From contig CM022671.1 of NCBI GenBank assembly GCA_012295275.1, forward strand, positions 30,303,750-30,331,249: a stretch of 27,500 nucleotides of DNA, given 5' to 3'. The notes below the pieces were generated by a model. It did no database searches. It was not told the origin of the DNA and saw only the letters and a list, made by a program, of their open reading frames with translations. Position numbers and translations under genes: made by a program. Shown in pieces: positions 9,491 through 19,794 of the stretch. Position 1 is the stretch's first letter, and the number at the start of each line of letters is the position of its first letter. This DNA comes from Chrysomallon squamiferum. Taxonomy: Eukaryota; Mollusca; Gastropoda; Neomphalida; Peltospiridae.

Positions 9491-11192
9491 ATACGTGCAG
9501 TATAAAGTTTATTGAGGTCAGTTAAGCATTCATTTATGCACGTCTAAAAGGAAGTCGCAAGTGATTCATGCAACCAGATATTTCCAGTAGACATCGCGAT
9601 TATAATTTAATACCTTTAACGGAGAATGATCTTCGATTCGTTTCTGAAATACCCACACACTTTGTTTCGATCTTGCCAGGAAGTAAATAATTCAGAAAGA
9701 CGTCTTCAGAAATCTTCCGATATTTCTAATATTGTTAATGATATATACAAACTGAAATCTGGATACTACCAAACGCTATTTATGTAAGTATAATGGTTTG
9801 ATAAAAGTAATATTGTTTCTTGTCTATAGTTGTTAAACGTCTATAGGGGTATAATTAAGTGTATAAATTTAAGGGTATCTAGATATGCATTTGTGTTTGT
9901 ACGTCTGTCTGTTGCTATATCTATCCATGTATCTATATTTCGATCTATCTATCTCTCTTCCTCTGAAATATATATATAATCCAACTGTTCCTGAAGCTTT
10001 ATTTTGTGGCAAAACAATATCAGTGTTTTCAGTATTGTAAAACGAATGATACAGCGAGGTTATTTTTGTTGTTGTGACTGATACCTTGTATAACATGACC
10101 CATTACGCACTTATGTAACCAAATCCATAAAGCATCCTGTCACTGAAGCAAGGACACGTGTAAACTCGTCTATCTAAATTTAAACATCACTTGACATACG
10201 CTTTTAAGACATCCCAACGTTTACATCGATCGAATTTAATTATTAAGATATTCCCATAAGGGTTAACGGCGTAGACATTGATAATATATGTAGATAACTC
10301 AAGACTTTTGACAAAGGATCAATTAACACAAGGGGACAAAGTATTAAGAAAGGAACCCTTCTCACAAGAATACAACGGGACTAAACAATATTCAGACTGA
10401 ATAGTCCATACGCTAATATTAGAAAAATGCATGGTCCTTGATTTTCTTAGTTGAATAAACAAACAAACAAACAAATAAATAAATAAATAAATAAATGTAA
10501 ATTTACAAAAAGGGGGAAAAAAAATAAAGGTGACACATATGTTATTTTCAGTACAATTAGTTTCACTTTCAATCATGCCAGGAAGTTAAAATTTAGAACA
10601 TTTTCTTTAGAAAATATAACATATGGCAGCTATAATTACTTTTACGTGATGATTAAAAAGTCTGGATACATTTATCTGCTGTTTAGGTAAGGACAATGAT
10701 CTAGATAATATCATGTTGTAACATTTCAACTGTTGAATATATTATTTATTACAGTTTGGATATGTCTGCCTGTTTGTCTTTCTGTCTCACTGTTTATATG
10801 TATGTCCATCTGTCTATGAATATATCTGTCTGTATATGTCTCTCTGTTTGTCTGACATTAAATTATCTTCTTATCTGCCTACCTCTCTAGCTGTCATCAG
10901 TCCATCTATTTTTTCTCTAACGATGTGTCCAACTGTATCAATCTGTCTGTCTGTCTGTATAATCTATCTGTGTATTTAAGCACTTCGTCTATAAATCTGT
11001 GCACGATAAAGCTAATGTAGATATAAACCAGATCAGTGAGAATTATATGTGTGTGTTTGTTTTATATCACAATAACCAAACGTTTGACTTAGTTAAGTGA
11101 TGAGAGAAAACAACAGGAATCATTAAAGAAACCAAAATTTGACTGTTTTTTCAATTCTTTCTTAATTATTTCTTTTATTTTCTTCATTCCAG
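9490..11192. repeat. TLR-unit upstream block U, copy 1
   Basis: This non-coding block, which precedes TLR-1, recurs at about 15660-16800, 19795-21045 and 25395-26578. The best conserved part is 9990-10260, starting CCTGAAGCTTTATTTTGTGG and including CAAAACAATATCAGTGTTTT and ATCGATCGAATTTAATTATT. A degenerate pyrimidine TCTG/TCTA tract (10745-10960) comes next, then the TLR splice acceptor. A (AAAC/AAAT)n run lies at 10455-10495. It probably contains the TLR promoter and 5' untranslated exon, but neither can be placed. Confidence 0.85.
11165..11192 (+). other. 3' splice site just upstream of TLR-1 start codon
   Basis: A pyrimidine-rich TTCTTTTATTTTCTTCATTCCAG-type acceptor ends at 11192, only 3 nt before the ATG. 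The same acceptor is kept before TLR-3 at 26578. This indicates an untranslated first exon further upstream and a single large coding exon. TLR-2 has lost it. Confidence 0.7.
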
Positions 11193-11195
11193 AAA

Positions 11196-13202
11196 ATGGT
11201 CCTCCTACGTTTTGGCTCTTGTTTTTCATTCATATTCTTCTCTTGCTATGGATTAAATAGGAAAGAATCTTTGGCGTCAAAATGTCCCAGTGTATGTCGA
11301 TGTTTCAATCGAGAAAAAGCTGTTTGTGGTAAATACAGACATGGTCTAACATACGTCCCTGCATTGCCGGATTATATAACCCAACTCGAGTTGATAAATG
11401 CAAAGATTCCTGTAGTGAACAGATCGGTCCTGTTGCCAGTTTCCAACTGTACTTTACAATCTCTGTCACTTATCAATGATGGAATTCGAGAACTGTCGCC
11501 AGACACCTTCCACGATTTCCCCAAACTCAGAAAACTCGACCTAAGCGGAAACGTCATAACGGAAGTGTCGTTGAAAGAAGCGTTTCGATCTCTTGGAAGC
11601 GATTTGAAAACATTAATTCTGAACAACATGTCGATCAGATTTACTTCTGGCCTAACTGAAGGCCCTATCTTTCAGAACCTTGGAGCATTTTCCTTTCAAA
11701 AAAATCTCGTTTCTATCTTAAATGAATCAATTTTAGCTGAAATGCCGTCTTTGTATTACTTGGATATGCAAAACAATCAAATAAAATCGTTTTCCTCATG
11801 GAATCTCAGAAGAAACTTGAGAATCAGAATTATGAATCTGGCTGGGAACATGTTGTACGAGGTTCCCAATTTCTGCTGGTCTAATGGTTCTACTCGTTAC
11901 GACGGACTTGAGAATCTGAATCTCGACTATAATAATATTAGAATAATAACCAAGTCATCTTTTTCATGTCTCGACAATCTTAAGAAACTGAGCTTAAGCG
12001 GAAACATGATTCGAGTGCTCGATGACAATACCTTTCTCAGTCTACCTAGATTACGAATACTGATCTTAAATTATCTTCATCAGTTGAAATACATATCAGA
12101 GTTGGCATTCAAATCCAGCACTGTTTCCATCCTGGAACTTTCTAATAATCCAAAATTGAGAGACGACTATTTTGTGGGCAATTTTCCTTTCGTTCACATC
12201 AAGAAATTAAAAAAATTGATTTTAATGAAGACGCGAATATATCTTTCGGAAGATTCTTTCAGGAAAATGTTGCTGCAGCTGAAGTTCATTGAAGTTCTAA
12301 ATCTGCAGAAAACAGACATAAACAAAATACCATCGAAAACTCTTTGCTTTCTACCCTTTCTAAACACATTAGACTTACAAGGGAATTTCATGGCTAGCTG
12401 GCAAGACGACATGTTCGCCAACGTGACTAGTCTGAAATATCTTAACCTCGACGGCAACCGCATCAGCGTTATCAACGAAACGTCATTTCCGATCGAGATG
12501 AGACGAAATGTCCGACGAATTAACCTTGGAAACAACGATTTCCTCTGCACGTGCGCGTTACTATGGTTTCGTAATTGGATGAAGCTGATGATGAAGAATC
12601 GGTCAATTGAATTTGTTAATTATCCTCAGCGTTATTACTGTAAGAATCCCACGCACATTCGTCTTGACGAATTCAACCCAACACCCGAGTCCTGTCGAAC
12701 TCTCAATCCTTACATTATAGCCGGAGCAGCTTCTGGAACGTTCTTCTTGGTGGTCATGATCGTCGTGGCCGTCGTATATTACAATCGTTGGAACATTCGA
12801 TACCTATTGTATTCTAGAAGACGACGTGGGTATCAACAACTGCCTGGCAGAAACATACAGACAGAATACGACGCCTTTGTTTCCTGCGCCAATGAAGACA
12901 TGGACTGGATGATGAGCGAGATTAGTGACTTTCTGGAGAATGAAAAGCGTCTCAGTCTTTGCATTCATCAACGGAATTTCGAGGCTGGGAAACTTATTAT
13001 TGATAACGTAATGGACTGCATGGAAAAAAGCAGGGCCGTCATCGTCATAGTATCTAATCATTTTGTGAAAAGCAAATGGTGCACGTGGGAGTTAAAATTC
13101 GCACTGCATCTGCACATAGAGACAGAAAAACAGATTGTTGTAGTCATTCGTGAACCGGTTTTCAGAAGGAACATGACTCGGCCGATGAAAGCCTTTATTT
13201 GA
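11196..13202 (+). CDS. Toll-like receptor TLR-1, TIR end cut by a one-base frameshift
   Basis: A type I membrane pattern-recognition receptor: LRR ectodomain, one TM helix, cytoplasmic TIR for MyD88-type adaptors. The 668-aa product has a hydrophobic signal peptide (about 1-20) and an N-terminal Cys cluster (C30, C34, C36, C44). About 13-14 LRRs follow with LxxLxLxxN cores such as LRKLDLSGN, LYYLDMQNN and LKYLNLDGN. An LRRCT with C451, C453, C482 and C500 places it in the single-cysteine-cluster class. TM is about 506-529 and TIR starts at EYDAFVS (557). Several N-glycosylation sequons are present. TIR box 2 reads LCIHQRNFEAG (588-598), so the usual D and P of RDxxPG are N594 and A597. An extra C at 13192-13193 relative to TLR-2 gives an early TGA at 13200. 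Without it the frame runs to TAA at 13306-13308, adding about 35 residues. There are no introns in the CDS. Confidence 0.93.
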   Translation: MVLLRFGSCFSFIFFSCYGLNRKESLASKCPSVCRCFNREKAVCGKYRHGLTYVPALPDYITQLELINAKIPVVNRSVLLPVSNCTLQSLSLINDGIRELSPDTFHDFPKLRKLDLSGNVITEVSLKEAFRSLGSDLKTLILNNMSIRFTSGLTEGPIFQNLGAFSFQKNLVSILNESILAEMPSLYYLDMQNNQIKSFSSWNLRRNLRIRIMNLAGNMLYEVPNFCWSNGSTRYDGLENLNLDYNNIRIITKSSFSCLDNLKKLSLSGNMIRVLDDNTFLSLPRLRILILNYLHQLKYISELAFKSSTVSILELSNNPKLRDDYFVGNFPFVHIKKLKKLILMKTRIYLSEDSFRKMLLQLKFIEVLNLQKTDINKIPSKTLCFLPFLNTLDLQGNFMASWQDDMFANVTSLKYLNLDGNRISVINETSFPIEMRRNVRRINLGNNDFLCTCALLWFRNWMKLMMKNRSIEFVNYPQRYYCKNPTHIRLDEFNPTPESCRTLNPYIIAGAASGTFFLVVMIVVAVVYYNRWNIRYLLYSRRRRGYQQLPGRNIQTEYDAFVSCANEDMDWMMSEISDFLENEKRLSLCIHQRNFEAGKLIIDNVMDCMEKSRAVIVIVSNHFVKSKWCTWELKFALHLHIETEKQIVVVIREPVFRRNMTRPMKAFI

Positions 13203-13308
13203 AACCACCACCTACATAGAGTGGGCAGAGAATGATGCTGCTGAAAGACTTTTCAGGAGTCAGCTATCAAATGCTATGGGATGTGAAAATCATGATACAA
13301 TTAATTAA
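13203..13308 (+). pseudogene. Frameshifted TIR C-terminus of TLR-1
   Basis: Read in the +1-corrected frame this continues TLR-1 with FETTTYIEWAEND and AERLFRSQL, ending at TAA 13306-13308. TLR-2 has the same sequence in its intact frame up to TGA 22070-22072. It is the last helix region of the TIR domain. Box 3 lacks the usual FW pair and has LF in the RLFRSQL segment. Either TLR-1 has lost this tail or the assembly has an extra C. Confidence 0.85.
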
Positions 13309-14284
13309 CGGCGTTTTCAGTATAAGGATATTGTTATGAAAGATGTGTACTGTAATGAAACTTTATCGTACAGTTTGAACACGAAGGTCAACGACAAGGA
13401 ATCAAATAACAACAGTAAGACTAATAATAGGAAGAAAATGGAAAAGAAAAATATCGTTATCGAAAATCGAAGAAAATATGTTAATAATGATTCCATAACC
13501 ATTAACAACTTTAATACGCTAATTATCTTTAAAAAAATTAATTAAAATTAAAAATTAAAAATAATAAAAGAAAGGAAGATAAGAATAAACACAAATTTTA
13601 TAAAAATACATAATAAAAGAAATATATCATTATGAGCAATATTGCTGAATTATCAAAAATAACATTATAAGCTTTAAGATATAAATTCGCTGTTTTAGAA
13701 AAAATTGCAATTTTATGTTCAGTGTAATATCGAATGTATCGGTATCGAGAACATAAATATCAACATTTTAATGATCGATAATTGATCCATTCAATAAATT
13801 AATGCGATTTACTTTTGAAATGTAGATGTATGCATTTAGTTGATAGTGAATTCAATACAGTTTAAAATATTTGCATTTAGATAGTCGATTATCCGTCAGT
13901 TATAAACGATTATCCTTTGAAACGTGACCATTAACATAATGTAGCTTCATTTGGTTCAATAATGGATAATGAAGTTACTTTAATATAAATTAAAGGCATA
14001 TATTTTTACTTTTACTTTATTTTTTACATATACTAGATTTGATGTGGTATTTTTACAATGTATTTTAACAAGGAATTTTACTGATAAACCTGGAGATATA
14101 ACAAACGTTGAGTTATAGATATTTGTACTGATCACTAACAAAACTTCTATCGTGTAGTGCATAGGAGTTTATTAAAGCATAAATAATAGTTTTTAAAATC
14201 TCTAACTGTTTATATTAGAGCTGTTTTCGAACGATTTTCTTTTAAAATATTATTGCTAACCCTGAGACGTATTATCGTTGTCAC

Positions 14285-14320
14285 CATCATCATCATCATC
14301 ATCATCATTATTATTAATGT
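14285..14320. repeat. (CAT)n/(ATT)n short array
   Basis: CATCATCAT units running into ATT units, within D copy 1. D copy 2 has only a short degenerate counterpart near 22962. Confidence 0.8.
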
Positions 14321-14483
14321 TATTGTTCTTGTTGTTTTCGTTCTTAGATCTAAAAATAGACTTAGCCTTATCATATTGATCCTACTTATTCATATTTCAT
14401 GGTTATTAAGAATTAACCACATTATAAAAGAAATCTCATGGTTTATAGTGAAATACAAAAATGTGTAGGATACGAAAAGCAAG

Positions 14484-14599
14484 GTTTGTGGCTTTTTAGT
14501 TGTGGTTGCTCTTGTTGTTGTTTTCTTGCTTCTTTTTTATTTCTGGTTTTTACTATATTATACCATCAAAACCATCGTAAATATTCTAAAATAATAATA

Positions 14600-14642
<43 letters not shown>

Positions 14643-14790
14643 GTAATAGCTTGTATTGTATGAAAAGTAATTTCCTAAATATTTGAAACCAAAATATTGC
14701 GTCATCTTTATTCATGTGGGTTTTTGGTTGTGGTTGCTCTTGTTGTTGTTTTGTTGCTTCGTTTTTATTTCTGGTTTTTACTATATTATA
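14484..14790. repeat. Local direct duplication around an (AAT)n array
   Basis: A segment of about 78 nt (GTTGTGGTTGCTCTTGTTG ... TTTCTGGTTTTTACTATATT) occurs at 14484-14562 and again at 14715-14790. Between them is an AAT array of about 60 nt (14590-14650). D copy 2 lacks the whole interval between its counterparts of 14468 and 14797, so this is a later addition to copy 1 or a loss from copy 2. Confidence 0.8.
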
Positions 14791-15659
14791 ATTGGTTTTA
14801 GAATTGCGAAAATAAATCTCGTTTGCTAATGACGTCGTTTTTTCTTCTTCTCTTTCTTAAACATAGGCTGTAGTTAAATCTTTGTAGATTAATATCATAG
14901 CTGTCACCAAGATTAATACTAACAACAACAACAACAAGGTCTTTGAAATAAATGGAGTTTTATTTCATATTTAAAAGGAGACTCTTGTTACACCGTAGTA
15001 ACAATAAACATGTCTGAATAATTTACACAGAAATAGAACCATCGTCACTTATTAACTGTTGTGACGTTGATTATACTTTCGTTTTAGTTTCGATTTTCAA
15101 CATTAAAGTTACATTAATACTAAAGAAGTATACTAAAATAATTTAAAACTTCGGGTAAGGATGTGACCATAGAGCCCCAGTACAGGTTGAATCTGATTAT
15201 TTTCTAATCTGTTGTAATAACAAAGTTTGGTAATAATATAATTAGTGTGCCAACATCCACGATACCTTCATGTCTTACATTATATCATTTCTGTCCTAAA
15301 GATATTGCTGTTTAATAATAAAAATGTTAAGATTTTAGAATAAATGAAAATATATCCGATTAGTTCAGCAGAAAAGGATAGCCTACTAAAGTAAATATTT
15401 TTAAAACTTACTGAAACCGGAAAAAAAAAAAAACAAGAATCATTTTATAAAATAGCTGGGAATCACCTACTCACTGCCTTCATTCCTTTGAACCTTTATC
15501 TCAGATCTCCTGTGTACTAATTAAAACCTGTTATTTTAGAATTTAAATATTTAGTTTCATCATATGAGTATATTCTGTTTTATTTTGACAACACCCTGTG
15601 TTACTACGGAGAATCTATGCAATTTTATTTGGCGAATTTCATGTTGAGAAATGATGGAC

Positions 15660-16800
15660 ATGATAAGAAATGATGGACCGGAGCAAGCAAAACGAGTGAG
15701 TGAAAATCGCGCGTACACGAAACTTTCAGAATGTTATTATGTTTGCTTGCTTATTTTTTTAGGCCATGACTTTTTCCGAAGAATCACGCGTATACGAAAC
15801 TTTCAGTCTGACGCGGAAACCAAACTGTAACTCCTTATTTTAATGGAATAAACAACGAAAGAAATGTCCTGCGTGGGGTAGTTAAATGTCTGTGGCAGAA
15901 AAATCTTGCCTCTAGAGATCGCATAGGATGTTGAAAATAAATGTTTGAAAAGTATGGTTTATAATTTTGAAGCTGATATTTTCGTGGGGGCGCCAGGTAA
16001 GTCTGCCACCGGCCCTGAATACGTACACATTATAAAATGTGTCGAGCTCAGTTAAACATTCGTTTTTATTCTCTCACCCGAAGTCACAAGTGATTCGTGC
16101 AACCAACTATTTACAGGAGCACAGAGCTGTTTAACTTTCAAACAAATTTAACAGAGCGTGACTAACAATACATTTATGAAATACCCATGAACTTTCGATC
16201 ATACAGGAAAGTAAATAATTTAGAAAAATGTCTTGAGAAATTTTCCGATATTTCTAATATTGTTCATGATACATAAAGATTGAAATTTGGATACGTTTAA
16301 ACGCTATTTATATAAGTATAATGGTTTGCTAAAATTAACATTGTTGCTTGTCTATTGTTAGTTTACGTGTTTATGAACATAATTATGTGTCTGAATTTGC
16401 ATTTGTGTTTGGATGTTTGTCTACTCAATCCCGTGTTTCTATGTTTCGATCGATCTATCTCTTTTCCTCTGAACTATATATATTTCACAAGTAAATATGT
16501 CCTTATATTGTTAGATGTACATTTGATAGAACTTCCCTCTCCCTCCAACTACAATATGAGGTCTGAAGGTTTATTTTGTGGCAAAACAGAATCAGCGTTT
16601 TCAATATTGCAAACCTGCGAGTTTATTGTTGTCATTTATACTTTGTATAAGCATGACCCGTTATGCAATAATGTGAACAAATCCATAAAACATGACTGTC
16701 GTTCGAGCAAGGAAACGTATAAACTCATCTATCTCAATTAAACATTGTCCTCAATTTCAAAAGGCCCCAACAGTTACACCGATCGAATTTATTTATTAAC
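15660..16800. repeat. Orphan copy of upstream block U
   Basis: It matches the sequence before TLR-2 (from about 19800: AGCAAAACGAGTGAGT, CGAAGAATCACGCG) and before TLR-1 (GTGATTCGTGCAACCA; TTATTTTGTGGCAAAACA at 16570; CCGATCGAATTTATTTATTA). No TLR coding sequence follows. An internal near-repeat CGCGTACACGAAACTTTCAG / CGCGTATACGAAACTTTCAG lies at about 15708-15727 and 15787-15806. The frame open at 16355-16741 is not supported as coding. Confidence 0.8.
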
Positions 16801-16969
16801 ATATTCACAAAAAATTGAATGGCGTAGTATGTGATTAGGTTTTAGATGTGTCAAAGCTCTTCTGACAAAAGATTAATACCTAGGGAATGTATACTTAACG
16901 AAAAACATTTTGCAAGTTTTGTAAATGACTGTTTCTTCCACATAAATTAAAAGAGAGTCATAAAACTTG

Positions 16970-17833
16970 CTAATGTGTTAGTCTGATACGTCCTGTCGCT
17001 TTGGGTATGAAAAGAACACCATTTATCATATCGCATGCCGCTATGTTTACTGCACGTGCAAATGCTGTGTGCACGTGCTGCCGCAGAAGCGCGTGCAGTT
17101 ACGGATGTACTGAAATCACATTTTGATGCACTGAACCAACATTATCGAAAAACAAAACCAAAGTTTTTCTCCTGTTATAATAGGTCGCCGTCCAAGCTTA
17201 ACGGAAACTCGACGTCATGAAGCACTGGGACGTCTGAGCGACGGCCAACGATCACAACAAACTGGGCAAGTGCAACATCGACCACATTCTGTTGACACTC
17301 AGGAATCTGAAATGGTCCAGAATACACCACCACTGACGTTATTCACAGACGAATCCAGCTTTTGTGTTCAGTTTCTGCATTGTATGCGTCACGTACGAAG
17401 GCGACGGGGAGAACGATATGATACAGACAGCTTCATTCAGCAGCATTAGCGATATGATACAGACAGCTTCATTCAGCCTTAGCGATATTATACAGACAGC
17501 TTCATTCAGCCTTAGCGATATGATACAGACAGCTTCATTCAGCATTAGCGATATGATGTTGGCAGCGTCATCGTCTGGGATGGCATTCGTGGTTTCAATA
17601 TGACAACGATAGACGACAAACCTCTAGGCTAACCACCAATCTTCTTGAACGGAATCACATCCAACTGTTGAACTGTGCACCAAAGTGCCCTCACTCGTCC
17701 CCAATTCAACATGCATTGGACCTACTGGGCCGTAGAATACGCGAAAACCATCCTGATATCCTCAGTAATCTGAAGTGGGAATGGAACTATCTTGCTGTTC
17801 CTGAGATTAATGCTCTCATTAGAAGCTAATAAT
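16970..17833 (+). mobile_element. Degenerate Tc1-like transposase
   Basis: Translation in shifting frames gives LFTDESSFCVQF and RRRGERYDTD (17339-17430; first catalytic Asp and the following conserved stretch), then GSVIVWDGIRG near 17560-17590, and LLGRRIRENHPDI ... EWNYLAVPEINALIRS ending at 17827. This matches the Tc1 order TDES, GSVMVWGGI, PIEHLWDxLGRR, EWNxI...LIRSM. The second Asp motif (QQDNAxPH) is not found and the Glu of PIEHLWD is Gln. Stop codons and frameshifts occur throughout. The 5' limit is uncertain, and a clear inverted repeat or TA duplication was not identified. It sits where a TLR gene would be expected in the orphan unit. Confidence 0.75.
17414..17558. repeat. 33-bp minisatellite inside the Tc1-like remnant
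   Basis: Four copies plus a partial one of a 33-bp unit starting CGATATGATACAGACAGC and ending with TTAG: 17414-17449 (36 nt, three bases longer), 17450-17482, 17483-17515 and 17516-17548. It grew from sequence that encodes the conserved RYD(T/V) stretch after RRRGE. Every unit is a multiple of three, which leaves one frame open across the array. Confidence 0.95.
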
Positions 17834-18240
17834 AAAGTACGGTAATGATATGCGAACATCGACGATACCTTCATGTCTTACATAATATCATTTCAGTCCT
17901 AAAGATATTGCTGTTTAATAATAAAAATGTTAAGATTTTCGAATAAATAAAATATATCCGATTAGATCAACAAAAAAAGATAGCCTATTAAAGTAAATAT
18001 CTTTAAAATTTACTGAAAACGGGAAAAAAAAAAAAAAGTCTTTTTGATGTTTTATAAAATAGCTGGGAATCACCTACTCACTGCCTTCATTCCTTTGAAC
18101 CTTTATCTCAAATCTTCTGTGTACTAATTAAAAACTGTTATTTTAGAATTTAAATATTTAGTTTCATCATCTGAGTATATTCTGTTTTGGCGCAATTTTA
18201 TTTGGCGAATTTCATGTTGAGAAATGAAGGACAACTTTAC
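17834..18240. repeat. Orphan copy of the end of downstream block D
   Basis: About 400 nt nearly identical to 15245-15660, sharing ACGATACCTTCATGTCTTAC, GCTGGGAATCACCTACTCAC and TTTGGCGAATTTCATGTTGA. Only the distal end of D is present. Compared with copy 1 it lacks a segment of about 40 nt (around 15580-15620). Confidence 0.9.
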
Positions 18241-18739
18241 AGCATACAAAATAGTATTTAGGCTATTACATGTTGTGCAGACTACCTCAAGTTGACTTTA
18301 ATTTTGTTTTAAATGGCGAATGATCAGGGACTTGAAACACGGATGTTCTAAATCAGATTATGGAAGGTCCAAGCAGCTCTTCGTCTCTTCTATGTTCTGG
18401 CTGGGAAGAACATTTTAGTTTCACAGTCAGCGTTCAATAGTAGCTGTCCGTCATCGGTTTTACTGTTTTCCAGATCTCAAGTCAGAAATAATTATTGCAT
18501 TTTACAAATAAGTGAAAGAAAAAGAAGCAGAATAGTGAAAATAGAACCATGATATATAAAATTCCCAGAGCAAATCAGAAGATCTCGTTTTTCAAAATCA
18601 ACTCATTGTCATTGTATTTAAGCAATAAACGTGTATTTAATGTAATCATCGGCCAGTTATGAATTTTACAAGCAGACTTATTTGTGCACGTATGATGACG
18701 CAAAAGGAAATCAACAAATATATAAAATGTAATTCTTAC
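18241..18739. other. Intergenic/intronic sequence, nothing recognised
   Basis: Unique-looking AT-rich sequence between the orphan unit and the minus-strand exon. If that exon is AMDHD1, a terminal coding exon of a few residues could lie here or further left, but I could not identify one. Confidence 0.4.
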
Positions 18740-18803
18740 CTTCCCATCTTGCAGCAACATTGTTACAGCTTCAACATCTGGAGCCATATATCGAACAACT
18801 TTG
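18740..18803 (-). CDS. Probable AMDHD1 C-terminal exon (right copy)
   Basis: A 64-nt open segment flanked by good splice signals, TTTATTTCAG before and GTAAGAATT after. It encodes KVVRYMAP followed by DVEAVTMLLQDGK, preceded by one base that completes a codon. The preceding AMDHD1 exon (ending 24522) leaves two bases, AG, which with this C make Ser, so the phases fit. The pattern ...DGK resembles the last strand of amidohydrolases, and its length to the GK is close to that of the AMDHD1 tail. However, the WEHLIYQFGGH sequence normal for AMDHD1 is absent, so it could belong to another gene. A final short exon would still be needed. Confidence 0.45.
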
Positions 18804-18830
18804 CTGAAATAAATCAGTGAAAAATTATGT

Positions 18831-18908
18831 TACTACTACTACTACTAGTATGACTTCTACTATAGGTACTAGCATTACAAGTAGTCCTACTGTTAGAGCT
18901 ACTACTCA
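18831..18908. repeat. (TAC)n/TAG degenerate trinucleotide tract
   Basis: TAC units at 18831-18846 passing into imperfect CTA/GTA units up to about 18908. On the minus strand this is (GTA/TAG)n starting 27 nt upstream of the 3' splice site of the probable exon at 18740-18803. It is complementary to the (CTA)n at the other end of the same presumed intron. Confidence 0.85.
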
Positions 18909-19794
18909 TAAAATAGTAAATAGAAGATATATTTCACCTAATTAAGTATAAAATAAAAATTCGAAAAAAGGAGAGAATGTGAATGTAATACTGAAACTGA
19001 TTATAAAAAGCGTAAAATAACAATAATAATAAGAAGAAGAAGAAGAAGAAGAAGAAAAAGCAGCAACAAAACAACGAAAGAATAGAAAAATAGAGAGAAG
19101 AGAAAGTAATAAAAAAAAATCCCAAAAGGACAAATAATAACATCAGTTTGATCCAACAAACAAATAAAATGTAGACACTCGTAATGCAGTCAGTTGTTTA
19201 CGATGCGAGAGGATTTGAAATTCGTGCCTGCTAACTTGCCTTTTTGTGTATCTCCTTAGAATAATGTATTCAGTTGTTTACAACATCCCACAAACACTAT
19301 ACTTTGGTTATTTTAATCAGTTTCTTTTTTTTAACTACTAGTATCTGGAGATTAATAAAACTCACAGGCAAAATCGAGGAAATTATCCTGCCTGCCTGCA
19401 TGCATGCATAAGCGCCTACCTTTCAACAAATCCATAGTCCTACGTGTTTAGCTGTTCAGGCTGGAGAGGTTCACAAAGATATAGAAATAATAATAATATA
19501 TTGAACGTACTGGGTGAAAATTATCCTCATATATTTAATGTCCGTCATGTAGACCTGTATTTAATCTTTGTAGGGGAATGATTTGCAAGTGAATGTATTC
19601 ATGCACTAGGCCTATGGATGTAACTTGCTAAAAGTTTTTGGCCAGCGCTGCCATTTAGGCAAATTTGCGCATTTCTCCAAATCAACAACAGCTTTGAAAA
19701 AGAAAAAAAAAAAGATATCAGTTTTATTGAAAGTCGTTTTTTTTATCCTCGTTTATGTCATACAGGGACAAATAATCGGGTAGATTCAATCTGA
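18909..19794. other. Intron-like sequence, no gene recognised
   Basis: AT-rich, with a (GAA)n array at 19031-19057 and an A-rich stretch to about 19140. A short CTGCCTGCCTGCATGCATGC tract lies near 19388. Nothing coding is supported. Confidence 0.5.

Larger units (their letters stand above)
13309..15660. repeat. TLR-unit downstream block D, copy 1
   Basis: This non-coding sequence after TLR-1 matches 22073-23720 after TLR-2, in the same order. Shared pieces include GTTAATAATGATTCCATAAC, ATTGCTAACCCTGAGACGTA, AATAAATGGAGTTTTATTTC and TTGCTGTTTAATAATAAA. Its last 410 nt (15245-15660) also recur at 17840-18240. It probably includes the TLR 3' UTR. Simple repeats and a local duplication inside it are listed separately. 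Confidence 0.85.

Noticed and set aside
16355-16741. 128-residue plus-strand frame
   Set aside because: It lies in the orphan U block, and the homologous positions of the other U copies carry stops; low-complexity composition.
17414-17558. CRISPR-like regularly spaced repeat
   Set aside because: The repeats are contiguous without spacers, and the surroundings are eukaryotic.
17364-17603. Repetitive DMIQTASFS protein
   Set aside because: A by-product of the 33-bp minisatellite in a dead Tc1-like transposase, not an independent gene.
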